Source: Bacillus sp. ISL-37 (GTDB lineage: Bacteria; Bacillota; Bacilli; Bacillales; Cytobacillaceae). From it: DNA of 64,000 nt. The stretch is from positions 124,001 through 188,000 of the forward strand of contig NZ_JAGGQL010000003.1 in assembly GCF_018613315.1 (NCBI RefSeq), in the 5' to 3' direction. Under the pieces are notes generated by a model, which was given only the letters and a program-made list of their open reading frames with translations, searched no databases and was not told the origin of the DNA. Positions 54,873 to 64,000 of this stretch are shown here, piece by piece. The position numbers were made by a program, and so were the translations under genes. How positions within the stretch are numbered: position 1 is the stretch's first letter; the number at the start of each line of letters is the position of its first letter.

Positions 54873-55343
54873 ATGAGGTTTTGGTCAATGGCTATTGTGT
54901 GGTGGTTGATCCTAAGTGTGGTCTTTATTTATTTAGTAGATTTATTTACAATCAAGCCTGATGTAATATCAGGTAATGGCAACTTAGGTCTCTTATTTGT
55001 AGTGCCGGCGCTGGCGTTATTTATTTTGTTTGTAAGAAGTTTATGGAGATATTTAGGGACTCTCAACTTAAAATCTAACACTTGGATGAAGATCGTTTGG
55101 GGTGCATTTGCTATTTTGCTATTGCTGTCCTTTTTACAATATAAGCTTGCTATAGATCTAGTCACCGATCTAGGAGGCAGCCCTAAAATAGAATCTTCAA
55201 AAATATACCGTTACCCTTGGTTGAATCAATATACTAATACGTTATTTATTAACTTTTACACCCTGGGTATTATGACAACCGGAATCACTATATTAAGGAT
55301 TTTTATTAGAAACAACCCTAAGTCAAATAGCGAAGAATTTTAA
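54873..55343 (+). CDS. Polytopic membrane protein, unknown function
   Basis: The 156-residue protein has four hydrophobic segments. TGGGGTG precedes the ATG. No family recognised. A smaller membrane protein gene follows. Confidence 0.5.
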   Translation: MRFWSMAIVWWLILSVVFIYLVDLFTIKPDVISGNGNLGLLFVVPALALFILFVRSLWRYLGTLNLKSNTWMKIVWGAFAILLLLSFLQYKLAIDLVTDLGGSPKIESSKIYRYPWLNQYTNTLFINFYTLGIMTTGITILRIFIRNNPKSNSEEF

Positions 55344-55362
55344 ACAAAAGGAGGCTGTTGAA

Positions 55363-55551
55363 ATGACAAAGAAATTCCCATTAATTTTCTTGGGATTCCT
55401 GGTATTCGTAGCATTACTCTCTACTTTTTTATTTTTTAAAACCATATTTTCAAATTTAGTTCCTGAGTTTATGATAGCTAAAGCTATACCTTTAGCAATT
55501 TTTTCAGGATTATCATTAATTGCTCTTTCTATAACTGTAAGGAACAAATAA
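55363..55551 (+). CDS. Small membrane protein
   Basis: The 62-residue protein has two hydrophobic segments. AAAAGGAGGC precedes the ATG, a strong site. No family recognised. It lies 19 bases after the previous gene. Confidence 0.6.
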   Translation: MTKKFPLIFLGFLVFVALLSTFLFFKTIFSNLVPEFMIAKAIPLAIFSGLSLIALSITVRNK

Positions 55552-55577
55552 ACAGATATTCTCAGGGGGAGTTAGTA

Positions 55578-56388
55578 ATGGAAATACCAATGATCGTCGA
55601 AAAAGTCTTAAAGGATTATATTAACCTATTTAATGAACATTTACCTGAAACCATTGAAGGGTTATACATACACGGTTCCATTGCCCTGAATGCCTATGTT
55701 GAAGATTCAAGTGACATCGACTTTATCACTTTGACGAATCGTCGATTAACAGAGGAAGATTCAGAAGCATTATCTAGTATACATACCACAATAGCGAACA
55801 AATATAAAAAGCCAGAAATGGACGGAGTTTATGCTGTTCGCGAGGATATGGGAAAACTCAGCAATGCCGGTAAATATCCGTACTACAACAATGGTGAACT
55901 ATTGTTCGGTAATTACTTCAACTTTAACCCGATAACTTGGTGGACTTTAAAGAATAAAGGTTTTCGGGCCAGAGCTACAGGACTTTCAGATTGATAATCA
56001 GCCTCAAGAGTTATCTTCTTATGTACTTGGAAATATGAATACGTATTGGACAAATAGGATCCAAATGGCTGAAACTTCTATTGAACATCTAGTAAAGCTC
56101 CCGACCGATGAAATTGATATTGAAATAGAATGGACTATTCTCGGATTGCTACGTCAGTTTTATACAATAAAGGAATACGATATTGTTTCCAAGTTGGCCG
56201 CTGGAGAATATGGATTAGAGCATCTACCCGGGGAATGGCACAATATTATAAAGGAAGCTATGAATATACGTAAGGGTGTAAAGGAAGGGATTTTCAGCTC
56301 TGAGATGGAGAGATTGGATACTACTTTACGATTCTCAAGATTCCTGATTAATCATTGTAATAAGATTGTAGAGAGCCAGATATCATAA
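55578..56388 (+). pseudogene. Aminoglycoside adenylyltransferase-like gene (AadA type), frameshifted
   Basis: The first frame (55578-55994) encodes YIHGSIALNAYVEDSSDIDF, the nucleotidyltransferase core, and ITWWTLKNKGFRA. The next frame continues with GPELQDFQIDNQPQELSSY and an alpha-helical domain to 56388, as expected for the C-terminal DUF4111 region. One extra base (or two missing) near 55965 separates them. GGGGGAGTT precedes the ATG. The intact product would adenylylate an antibiotic-like substrate; the broken one probably does not. Confidence 0.75.
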
Positions 56389-56530
56389 TGGTTCTGTTTT
56401 TATTAGAATTAGTCCTGTTGACGCAGAGTTGTTCTTTTTAAAAGTCAATTAATAATGAAATAGCGGTTGAATATTTTTTCTGAATCTTTAATGTATTATG
56501 AAACGTATTACTTTGAAAGGGGGAATTATA

Positions 56531-57091
56531 ATGTCTAATATTAAGCGAAAAATGAAATCCACAATTTATTTAAGTTTCATGTTGGTCATGTCAGTTTTTT
56601 TAATAGCTGCTTGCTCAAGCGGAAATGCAGAAGACGCCAATAAAGATGCTATTAAAAAAGTTCTTGAGCATGAGTTTACTGGTCCGGATGAGAAGTTTAT
56701 GGATATAATGTGGAATCCAAAATATAGGACTGTTGTAAACAATAAAGAAGAAAATAAAGAACTTGATAAGTTATTAGAAGAGAAATACGGACCATACTTT
56801 ACAGATTCCGGACTTCATTCCTTCATCTCTGCATTTGGCGGGACTTCATACCAAACTTTTGCTTACAATGCTGATTATAAGATTAACTTAAAGGATGTCA
56901 CAATTGAGCAAAATCAGGAAAATCCAAGTCTTTATACCTTTATTGCGAAGGTCGGTTATAAGAAAAGTGGAGAGGAAGAGCAAACTGCGAATGTAGAAGG
57001 TAAAGTTTCTTTCTCTGCAAAAGAAGAAGGAAAAATCGGGAAATTTGAATACGGAAACGACGACGGTTTGTCTGATAAATTGAGAGAATAA
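56531..57091 (+). CDS. Putative lipoprotein
   Basis: The 186-residue protein has a signal peptide with lipobox IAAC (Cys about residue 28) and a soluble domain. AAAGGGGGAA precedes ATG 56531, so the upstream extension to 56498 is rejected. Function unknown. Confidence 0.6.
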   Translation: MSNIKRKMKSTIYLSFMLVMSVFLIAACSSGNAEDANKDAIKKVLEHEFTGPDEKFMDIMWNPKYRTVVNNKEENKELDKLLEEKYGPYFTDSGLHSFISAFGGTSYQTFAYNADYKINLKDVTIEQNQENPSLYTFIAKVGYKKSGEEEQTANVEGKVSFSAKEEGKIGKFEYGNDDGLSDKLRE

Positions 57092-57158
57092 TAAATTTTA
57101 CAATATATCAGACCATGGATTATATGACCATTCCAGTGGTATAAACGGAGGAATAAAT

Positions 57159-57698
57159 GTGGAGAAACAAAACTCAGTTGCCAAAGTGCTCCGTGTCATA
57201 GGGTTTGTAATAATGATTGGCGGTTTTTTCATTGCATTGAGCCTGGGTTCCAGAGCATCAGAGATGGGTCAAAACTGGGAATTGACCTTGCCTGCCCTGT
57301 TTTCCAGTTTTGTCACAGGCATGCTTTTCATTGGGTTTTCTGAAGTCATTGCCTTGCTTCAAAAAATTCATCTTCAACTTCATCAGGACGGGACCAGAGC
57401 GACAGATTCATCAGGCAACGAGCATGAAGTAGAACAGCCAGTAAAGCTGCAAGAACAAAAAGAGTGGTATCCGTCGCCACAAGATTTCGAAGACATCCAG
57501 GAACTATACCATGAGCAAAATGTCACAAAGATTGAAGCATCTCCATTTGAAGATTATTGCGTTGTGCAGATCGACGGTAAAGACCACATCGAAGTGGTGG
57601 AACTGGGAGGGTTCAAGCCAAAGAAAGTATCTGCTGCTTCCAAGCCTGAGCTTGTAAACAATATACAAAAATGGTTTAACAACCTACCTCCATCCTAA
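57159..57698 (+). CDS. Membrane protein, unknown function
   Basis: The 179-residue protein has two N-terminal hydrophobic segments and a soluble C-terminal domain (about residues 70-179) with Glu- and Asp-rich sequence. CGGAGGA precedes the GTG start. No family recognised. Confidence 0.55.
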   Translation: MEKQNSVAKVLRVIGFVIMIGGFFIALSLGSRASEMGQNWELTLPALFSSFVTGMLFIGFSEVIALLQKIHLQLHQDGTRATDSSGNEHEVEQPVKLQEQKEWYPSPQDFEDIQELYHEQNVTKIEASPFEDYCVVQIDGKDHIEVVELGGFKPKKVSAASKPELVNNIQKWFNNLPPS

Positions 57699-57718
57699 AT
57701 ACCTTTTATTCAATTTGA

Positions 57719-57766
57719 GGGTGCGTTGATCCAGGAAGGATTAACCGCCTTTTTTGTTGAATTCTA
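57719..57766 (+). repeat. GCGTTGATCC hairpin repeat copy, best-preserved
   Basis: GGTGCGTTGATCC and GGATTAACCGCC pair around AGGAA, followed by TTTTTTGTTGAATTCTA. This is the clearest copy of the family and can serve as terminator for the gene upstream. Confidence 0.72.
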
Positions 57767-57817
57767 GAGGTGGCGAGAAAACCTTACATAGTAGTTGTGA
57801 TTAATAGAGGTGTTTTA

Positions 57818-59440
57818 GTGGATAGCAAATTAATAAGAGGAACTTTCTTTTTAACGGCAGCAAGCCTAATTTCTAAGGTTTTGGGCTTCATTTATATTAT
57901 ACCATTCACGGCTCTTGTAGGAACACAGGGGTACGTCTTGTATAAATATGCTTATGGTCCGTATACAATTCTGTTAAGTATTTCAACAATAGGTCTTCCA
58001 CTTGCCGTTTCCAAATTCGTATCAAAATATAATGAATTAGGTAACTATAGAGTCGGTTTGACTCTATTAAGATATGGAATGTATCTGATGGTCATAAGTG
58101 GCATTATCTCATTTACTGCTCTGTATTTATCCGCACCTTTCTTAGCAGGAGTATTAATCGACCCGAATGATCAAACAGGTAATTCTTTAGAGGATGTTCA
58201 GTTTGTCATTCGTCTCGTCAGCTTTGCTTTGTTAATTATTCCAGCAATGAGTATTTTCAGGGGATATTTCCAAGGGAGCCAATCTATGGGGCCTTCGGCG
58301 TTAAGTACAGTGGTAGAGCAGGTAGTCAGGATTGTCTTTATCTTGGCAGGTGCATATGTAACCATTCACATATTTAACAGTTCTCTTACAAACGCTGTAG
58401 GAATTGCCACCTTTGCCGCCTTTATAGGTGGAGTAGCAGGATTTATCGTTTTATTATTCGTTTTTTTAAAACGAAAAGAATTAATAAAGAATCAAAGAGA
58501 TATGAGTCCGAATAACGAAGACATAAAAGTTATATCAATGTTCAAGGAATTGATTGGCTATGCAATTCCTTTTGTTATTACAGGACTAGCAATACCTATT
58601 TATCAGAACATCGATACCTTTACCATTAATAAATTGTTTCAGTCTATAGGCTATAAGTTAGATGAAGCAGAGACAATTAATTCAGTCATTGGATTAGCTC
58701 AAATTCTCGTAATGGTTCCTGTGTCATTGGCTACAGCATTCGGTATGTCTTTAATACCAGGTATAACTTCAGATTTTACAAGTGGAAGAATGCTAGAAGT
58801 CCGAAGTAAGATTTCTAAAACCATCCAGATTCTTTTGTTCTTTACTCTTCCGGCTGCTATGGGTTTAGGTATTATTGGAGAGCCGATTTATATTATGGTT
58901 TTTGGCTTAGAAAACAGTCCTGAAATAGGTGGGTTTATTTTACAATGGTACTCTTTAGCCGCAGTATTCTTTGCTTTGTTCACGGTAACTGCTGCAATTA
59001 TGCAAGGAATTAACGAGCAAAAAAAATTAATCATTGGAATCCTATTGGGGATTTGTTTAAAGATCGTTTTAAACTTCATACTCGTACCTTACTTAAAGGA
59101 AGCAGGGCCTATTTTAGCTACATACTTTGGTTTTATCGTCTCAATTCTATATAACATTTATATCATTAAAAAAACCCTTCAATTCAAGTTATCACCCTTA
59201 CTTCAGAGTTTAAAGGGAGTTTTCTTGTTAGTATTGGCAATGTCGATAGCTGTTTGGTGTGTTGAATTTTTAACAGAGCTATGGTTGCCAGAAATTGTGA
59301 GCTTATATTATCGTGCCCTAGTTACATCGATCACCTCCATTTCTGTGGGGTTATTGGTCTATATAGGTATAGGTTCAAGACTAAATTTTGCAAAGAAATT
59401 TTGGAGCAATAAAAGAAAGGGTAATTCAAATAGCCAGTGA
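57818..59440 (+). CDS. Polysaccharide flippase, MurJ/SpoVB/Wzx-like
   Basis: The 540-residue protein has about fourteen membrane segments and an RGTFFLTAASLISKVLGFIY start, as in the MVF family of lipid-linked oligosaccharide flippases. RGYFQGSQSMGPSALSTVVEQ is the family's characteristic loop. It may flip a peptidoglycan, capsule or spore precursor. GTG 57818 follows AGAGGTG; the frame goes back to 57770. No glycosyltransferase genes are nearby. Confidence 0.86.
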   Translation: MDSKLIRGTFFLTAASLISKVLGFIYIIPFTALVGTQGYVLYKYAYGPYTILLSISTIGLPLAVSKFVSKYNELGNYRVGLTLLRYGMYLMVISGIISFTALYLSAPFLAGVLIDPNDQTGNSLEDVQFVIRLVSFALLIIPAMSIFRGYFQGSQSMGPSALSTVVEQVVRIVFILAGAYVTIHIFNSSLTNAVGIATFAAFIGGVAGFIVLLFVFLKRKELIKNQRDMSPNNEDIKVISMFKELIGYAIPFVITGLAIPIYQNIDTFTINKLFQSIGYKLDEAETINSVIGLAQILVMVPVSLATAFGMSLIPGITSDFTSGRMLEVRSKISKTIQILLFFTLPAAMGLGIIGEPIYIMVFGLENSPEIGGFILQWYSLAAVFFALFTVTAAIMQGINEQKKLIIGILLGICLKIVLNFILVPYLKEAGPILATYFGFIVSILYNIYIIKKTLQFKLSPLLQSLKGVFLLVLAMSIAVWCVEFLTELWLPEIVSLYYRALVTSITSISVGLLVYIGIGSRLNFAKKFWSNKRKGNSNSQ

Positions 59441-59530
59441 GTATTCCATGTAACCCTTTTGATTACTTAATAAATGTGAAGAAGCTTTTAGCTAAAGAGA
59501 TGTAATGTTTAATATAATAGCTGGTTAAAT

Positions 59531-59959
59531 ATGGTATTATTTATTATGAGTAAGTTCCCAAAACATGCAGGACAATCCAATAAGCGATCTGATACTTGGG
59601 AGACTCCAGGAGGTCAGGTAGAAGAAGGAGAACCACTTGATAAAGCAGTATGTAGAGAAATATTAGAGGAAACAGGAATAGTGATCTTACCTATTGAGAT
59701 AACAGGAGTGTATTATAATGCCACGAAACATCTATTATCCGTCGTATTTAGGGCGAAATATGTTAGTGGAGACATTAAAATTCAACCGGAAGAGATTAAA
59801 GAGGCAAAATTCATCCAACTAACCGAGGAAAATATAGATCGTTACATAACCCGGCCACATATGAAGTCTCGTACAATTGATTGTATGAAAGCAAAGAACT
59901 TTGTGCCATATGAAACTTGGGATGTAGATCCATATAATTTATTGGGTAGGTTATTCTAA
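59531..59959 (+). pseudogene. NUDIX-like gene lacking its 5' part
   Basis: The frame has a Nudix box (GGQVEEGEPLDKAVCREILEETG), but the usual N-terminal strand before it is missing, and ATG 59531 has no ribosome site. A typical NUDIX protein starts 15 to 30 residues earlier with a beta strand. I infer 5' truncation, although a short active protein cannot be excluded. Confidence 0.55.
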
Positions 59960-60021
59960 TTCCATTGACCAAGTTTAGTAGAATATAGTTGTTAAATATC
60001 CGAAAGTTAGGCGGTACTGGG

Positions 60022-60388
60022 ATGAAAAAGAGAATAAGCCAGAATATAGTGGTGGGTTTATTAATAGTTGTTCTAGCTATCAAAGGACATGAAATATTTT
60101 ACACTCCTAAAAATTCACTTGAATTATATCAGCAATTGCATTTTGCAGATGAATTTGAGGACGTGCAAAAACATATATTAGATGGCTATGAAGAACATTT
60201 TTCAGAAGAAGACTTTCAGTATATTAAAATTAATTCAGCTGATAGTATAGGACAGTTTACTTTATTTAAGTATAACGAAAAGTCTTATGTAATTATGACT
60301 TCACCTGGAACTTGAAAAGCTAAAAGTACTTGCGGTTGCAGAGTTGCCTGAAGATATCAGTAAGTTCTTTCAAGAATTGCCAAGATAA
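60022..60388 (+). pseudogene. Small secreted or membrane-anchored protein gene, frameshifted
   Basis: From ATG 60022 the frame gives MKKRISQNIVVG and a hydrophobic N terminus, then a soluble part, with a stop at 60313-60315. In another frame HLELEKLKVLAVAELPEDI and SKFFQELPR run on to a stop at 60386-60388. A one-base insertion near 60299 explains the break. Family unknown. Confidence 0.5.
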
Positions 60389-60488
60389 GATCGGTATTCA
60401 AAAAATGGGTGCATTAGTGCAATAATGTTTAATGAAACAATGAGTATCAGTCCTAATATATAGGCTAAATTTTTATGTAGTACTAGTG

Positions 60489-60530
60489 AAAAAAACTTGC
60501 CCGGAGTTTTGTGCTCTAAGCAAGTTTTAT
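60489..60530 (+). terminator. Hairpin between convergent genes
   Basis: AAAACTTGC and GCAAGTTTT form a nine-base-pair stem. The long loop (19 bases) lowers confidence, but it lies just before the end of the GNAT gene. Confidence 0.55.
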
Positions 60531-60570
60531 CAAATTTTAGTGAGGAAAAAACATGGTGTCTTCGAATGCT

Positions 60571-60984
60571 TTATTCCGCTTTTATCCCCGATTGCATTTC
60601 ATAATTCCTTAATAGCATTCCATTTGCTTTTATCATTCCCAGCTTTTCGTAGTAGGGGACGAGGTCATCGTCACAACATAAGTCAATCATATATATATCG
60701 GCAAGTTCTTTCATCATTCGATTGACCAATTCTTTGCCGATTCCTCTATTCTTGTACTCTGGCAGCACTTCAAGGAAGGGGATGTAGGCGGATAGGACTC
60801 CATCACTGATTGCTGTAATGAATCCAACCACTTGATTAGTATCTTCAGTAAGTGCTAGGACTAATTTGCTGCTGTTTTTCAATAGTTTGAAGTGAGTCTC
60901 CGGACTTGGTGGGGAAGGCCAACCATCAAAGAAGCCTTCCAACATTTCAGGTATAATACCCTCAAGTGAATTTTTGAATAACAT
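60571..60984 (-). CDS. GNAT acetyltransferase
   Basis: The 137-residue protein has an EVLPEYKNRGIGKELVNRMM acetyl-CoA motif and PYYEKLGM at the end. The minus-strand ATG at 60984 has GAGGAG upstream; a longer frame to 61032 lacks one. The acceptor is unknown. Confidence 0.78.
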   Translation of the reverse strand: MLFKNSLEGIIPEMLEGFFDGWPSPPSPETHFKLLKNSSKLVLALTEDTNQVVGFITAISDGVLSAYIPFLEVLPEYKNRGIGKELVNRMMKELADIYMIDLCCDDDLVPYYEKLGMIKANGMLLRNYEMQSGIKAE

Positions 60985-61327
60985 ACTCGTCAACTCCTCA
61001 ATTTTCATGCTTTGGCAGTTGATGAGAATCAAAAGTAAAATAACAAATCAGTGACCCTCCAGACATTCTTCTCTGTTTTTTATATTCAATTTTACGAGGG
61101 GAAATCCTCCTAAAAGCGGTAAATTATTTCTCGGGAAAGCGCAGGATTTGACTTTATTTTCAGGCTTTGTCGCTTTTTTGGACATTGTGACAGTTTGTGT
61201 TAATTGTGAAGGCTGAAAAAGAAACATGTCGAAACTGTATTTTGGTTTTGGCTGGACATTTAGCCCTAGTTCTGTTTAAGTTTTCAGTATAGATAGAAAA
61301 TTTTAAAAAGTATAGGGGTTGGGGAAA
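60985..61327. other. Gap between divergent genes
   Basis: No coding frame. A degenerate GCGCAGG-type stretch (AAAGCGCAGG, near 61135-61144, and TTTGTCGC further on) is the only repeat I see. Confidence 0.35.
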
Positions 61328-63133
61328 GTGATTCAATTTAAAAAGCCAGATATCGAGAATTTTTATCGTACCTTTAACATTCAAAGTTTTACGGTGAGTC
61401 CTGACGAGAAGCAATTGGTGTTCAGCACGAATTTAACAGGGAAGTACAATTTGTGGGCAATGGATCTGCCTAATCAGTATCCATATCCGCTTACATTCAT
61501 TGACCAGACATGCCAGGCATTGAGCTACTCACATGATGGAAACTTTATGGTGGTTGGTTTCGATAATGATGGTGATGAAAATGGCCAGTTATACGCACTC
61601 CCTCCTGCGGGTGGTGAGATGGTGCCGCTTCGCACGGCAGAAGGACATCGCCACATATATCCTTTCTTATCAAAGGACGATCAACGACTTTACTACACTT
61701 CTACCAAGGGCAACGAAACCTATCTTAATATTTACCGTTATGATATCGAATCAGGTGAGGAGAGCGTGGTCGTTGCGGGAGAAGGCGCGGCTTGCTTTTT
61801 AGTGGCTGTTGACGAAGAAGAAAATAATTTTGCCTATCTAAAACAGTATGCCAATACATACGCGCCTGGATTTATTTTTCAGGATGGAAAATCGTACTCG
61901 CTGACTCCTGAAACAGATGAGCAATTCACTGTCGGTGAGGGAGTGTTTGTAGGTGATGAGTATTACTTTGTCACTACATATGGTGAGGATTTTGATTACC
62001 TTGCAAAGTTCAATCTCAAAACCCATGAGTTTACCAAGGTTCTTTCAATTGAAAAGGAAGAGTTCGGACCTATCCGATATGATAAGAGTACAAACAGCCT
62101 TTATTTCGTGACATCAAAAGGCGTGAATGATTATTTATATCAATACGATTTGGCTGAAGGAACATATCAAAACAGTCATTTACCAGCTTCGATCATCCAG
62201 GGTGGCACAGTCGCTAAAAGTGGTAATGTGTACATTCTTGCCGGATCAGCGACGAAGCCTAATAACATTTTCATGAAGGAAGCGGGCAGTGACGAGTGGA
62301 AACAGCTGACGAACCTGGCTGTTCCTGGTGTCAAGGAAGAGGATCTTGTGAATCCTGAAGTCCTGACTTATCCTTCCTATGACGGCATGATGATGGAAGC
62401 TTTATTTTTCAAAGCAAAGGAAGATGTCAGCAATGGTCATGTTATCCTTTGGCCTCATGGAGGACCACAGGCTGCAGAGCGTAAATTCTTCCGATCGATG
62501 TTCCAGTTCCTCGTGAACAGAGGCTATAGCATTTTCGCTCCAAATTTCCGCGGATCAACAGGTTATGGACTGGCTTTCACCAAAATGGTCGAAGGAAATT
62601 GGGGTGAAGGACCTCGCCTTGATAACATTGCTGGTCTTGAATACCTTTACGAAAACGGAATGGCTGACAGGGATAAAACATTATTGATGGGTGGAAGCTA
62701 TGGTGGCTATATGGCACTGCTGTTGCACGGCCGCCATCCGGAATACTTCAAGGCAGTCGTCGATATTTTCGGACCATCCGATTTATTCTCATTCATTAAC
62801 TCTGTCCCTGAACATTGGAAACCAATCATGAATCAGTGGGTCGGCGATCCGGTCAAGGACTTCGATAAGCTGACAGAGTATTCACCAATCACTTACCTGG
62901 ATACGATGACAAAACCAATGCTGATTATTCAGGGAGCCAACGACCCGCGCGTCGTGAAGCAGGAATCAGACCAGATCGTCAAAGCCTTACAGGAAAAAGG
63001 CCGCGACGTGAAATACCTTGTACTTGAAGACGAAGGGCATGGATTCTCGAAAAAAGAAAACGAGATCCTTGTGAACCGTACGATACTTGAGTTTTTTGAT
63101 CAGTTTGTTGAAGCGAAGGTATTAGCTGAGTAG
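61328..63133 (+). CDS. S9 family prolyl oligopeptidase-like peptidase
   Basis: The 601-residue protein has an N-terminal beta-propeller part (about residues 1-320) and a C-terminal alpha/beta hydrolase with the nucleophile elbow GGSYGGYM at Ser457, Asp539 in ANDPRV and His571 in DEGHGFS. It cleaves peptides, probably in the cytoplasm as no signal is seen. GTG 61328 is chosen because GGGGTTGGGG leads it; TTG 61319 is close to that site. Single-gene unit. Confidence 0.88.
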   Translation: MIQFKKPDIENFYRTFNIQSFTVSPDEKQLVFSTNLTGKYNLWAMDLPNQYPYPLTFIDQTCQALSYSHDGNFMVVGFDNDGDENGQLYALPPAGGEMVPLRTAEGHRHIYPFLSKDDQRLYYTSTKGNETYLNIYRYDIESGEESVVVAGEGAACFLVAVDEEENNFAYLKQYANTYAPGFIFQDGKSYSLTPETDEQFTVGEGVFVGDEYYFVTTYGEDFDYLAKFNLKTHEFTKVLSIEKEEFGPIRYDKSTNSLYFVTSKGVNDYLYQYDLAEGTYQNSHLPASIIQGGTVAKSGNVYILAGSATKPNNIFMKEAGSDEWKQLTNLAVPGVKEEDLVNPEVLTYPSYDGMMMEALFFKAKEDVSNGHVILWPHGGPQAAERKFFRSMFQFLVNRGYSIFAPNFRGSTGYGLAFTKMVEGNWGEGPRLDNIAGLEYLYENGMADRDKTLLMGGSYGGYMALLLHGRHPEYFKAVVDIFGPSDLFSFINSVPEHWKPIMNQWVGDPVKDFDKLTEYSPITYLDTMTKPMLIIQGANDPRVVKQESDQIVKALQEKGRDVKYLVLEDEGHGFSKKENEILVNRTILEFFDQFVEAKVLAE

Positions 63134-63212
63134 TATTAAAAAGTCTGCTATGGGAGAGCGTATTGATCTCCACTTTAAACCGATTTAGTAATCTATCTAG
63201 CATATAGAAACA

Positions 63213-63246
63213 CAAAACCGCTTGGGCAGCCAAGCGGTTTTTCATC
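63213..63246. terminator. Bidirectional terminator
   Basis: AAAACCGCTTGG and CCAAGCGGTTTT form a perfect twelve-base-pair stem around GCAG, with T runs in both directions. It serves the S9 peptidase gene and the convergent nucleotidyltransferase gene. Confidence 0.85.
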
Positions 63247-64000
63247 ATGAAATATTAGTCATTTTACTCTTATATAGAAGTTCCTCTAAATCATGATCTA
63301 TCGTGAAAATGGAACTTTGTTTTAACGTTTTCATAAACAGTTCTTTTAACTTTTCAGATGAAGCTCTCATGTTTTCAGCTGTTACTTCTTCTGGATACGT
63401 TGAAAGGTATGCTTCTATAAAAGATGGGGTTAATGTTTCATATGCTTTAAACTGATGCAGTTTTTTACCCTCATTCAATGCTTCTACGATTAAGGTATAG
63501 TCTCTCATATCCTCTAGTTTCTTTAGTGCATAGATGAAGTTATTTCTCTTCAGTTCTTTCTCCAATGCCAAAGCGCAATAAACGAACTCAAATGCCACGT
63601 CAATTCCTACATTATACCTAACCGGTTTGTTTCCGAATTTTTCGTTTTCGATTTCCATCTTCTCAGTGACTAATCCGGTTTTATCTAGAACCACTTTCCA
63701 TAGAGGTGATTTTACGGATAAAAATTCCCTTGGGACAATGGAGACATTGAATTCCAGTCCATTTTGCAGGATAGCGATCACCAGGAAAATGTCTTTGCTG
63801 AATTGTTTTTCTTTAATGTAACTTGTGTCGAATTCACTTAGGGTTTCACGAACAAAATCTCTAGTTATTTCTGCATCTTCAATTTTAGAGGTTGCCACCA
63901 TTAAATCAATATCAGAGTGTTCATCGTTATATCCAATTACTCCAGAGCCTATTTGTACGATTCCTTCCACTAAATCGGATGCTCCTATTTCTCTTATAGC
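63245..64000 (-). CDS. Nucleotidyltransferase-domain protein, 5' end cut by window edge
   Basis: The frame is open to base 64000, so the N terminus lies outside. IVQIGSGVIGYNDEHSDIDLMVA is the Gly-Ser plus Asp-x-Asp core of nucleotidyltransferases, followed by an alpha-helical C-terminal region. It may be an aminoglycoside-type transferase. Substrate unknown. Confidence 0.8.
   Translation of the reverse strand, partial: AIREIGASDLVEGIVQIGSGVIGYNDEHSDIDLMVATSKIEDAEITRDFVRETLSEFDTSYIKEKQFSKDIFLVIAILQNGLEFNVSIVPREFLSVKSPLWKVVLDKTGLVTEKMEIENEKFGNKPVRYNVGIDVAFEFVYCALALEKELKRNNFIYALKKLEDMRDYTLIVEALNEGKKLHQFKAYETLTPSFIEAYLSTYPEEVTAENMRASSEKLKELFMKTLKQSSIFTIDHDLEELLYKSKMTNIS

Noticed and set aside
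37628-60440. Integron attC sites for the dispersed hairpin repeats
   Set aside because: The repeats lack the R and L box core (GTTRRRY and complement), no integrase gene is present, and the T-run fits a terminator.

Overview
The window looks like chromosomal DNA of a low-GC, spore-forming Bacillaceae species; I cannot fix the genus. The evidence is strong AGGAGG-type ribosome binding sites, frequent TTG and GTG starts, and Bacillus-type genes: paiA and paiB, an OhrR-type regulator, a KtrC-like protein, DUF3231, DUF2935 and DUF3934 proteins, and a T-box leader. No rRNA, tRNA, CRISPR array, transposase or phage structural gene was recognised. It reads as an accessory, patchwork region with many unrelated one- and two-gene units, dispersed hairpin repeats and several broken genes.

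Region by region. 1-4.25 kb holds the end of a three-gene restriction or defence-like operon: a McrB-type AAA+ motor (cut by the window edge), a DUF2357/McrC-like nuclease and a second PD-(D/E)XK nuclease with a duplicated C-terminal module. 4.4-8.5 kb has a remnant of a zinc-protease gene, an SDR oxidoreductase, an MFS exporter, an intact zinc protease and paiB. 8.8-18 kb has a secreted LVIVD-repeat protein, NUDIX and NERD proteins, paiA, a DUF2812 protein, a methyltransferase, a DUF3231 protein, a nucleotidyltransferase and a winged-helix-like protein. 18-19 kb is a glutathione peroxidase and OhrR-type regulator pair with a perfect operator. 20-21.8 kb has a KtrC-type potassium-channel regulator and two membrane proteins. 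22.2-23.5 kb is an ftsZ standing outside any division cluster, followed by seven 52-bp hairpin repeats. 24.4-26.7 kb is a cluster of three coiled-coil repeat genes, two of them frameshifted.

27-39.5 kb has acetyltransferase, phosphotransferase, EamA, M14 carboxypeptidase, VanW, prolyl iminopeptidase-like and phosphatase genes, a DUF4145 protein beside a 20-bp repeat array, several very small genes, and DUF2975/XRE and DUF2935 genes. 39.5-47.5 kb has a second 52-bp hairpin array, a T-box leader in front of a GNAT acetyltransferase, an ArsR-rhodanese regulator with a perfect 20-bp palindrome and its MFS partner, lipoproteins, a nucleotidyltransferase, a phosphatase and a kinase-like protein. 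47.7-52.5 kb is a complete livKHMGF branched-chain amino acid ABC transporter operon. 52.6-60.4 kb is a decaying set of resistance-like genes and a flippase, separated by copies of a hairpin repeat. 60.5-64 kb has a GNAT, an S9 peptidase and a nucleotidyltransferase cut by the window edge.

The items I rate most worth follow-up are the McrB/DUF2357/second-nuclease operon, the T-box in front of an acetyltransferase, the 52-bp hairpin arrays that share period and leader, the coiled-coil repeat cluster, and the orphan FtsZ with a repeat-built linker. All functions are inferred from the sequence by eye; no database search was run.
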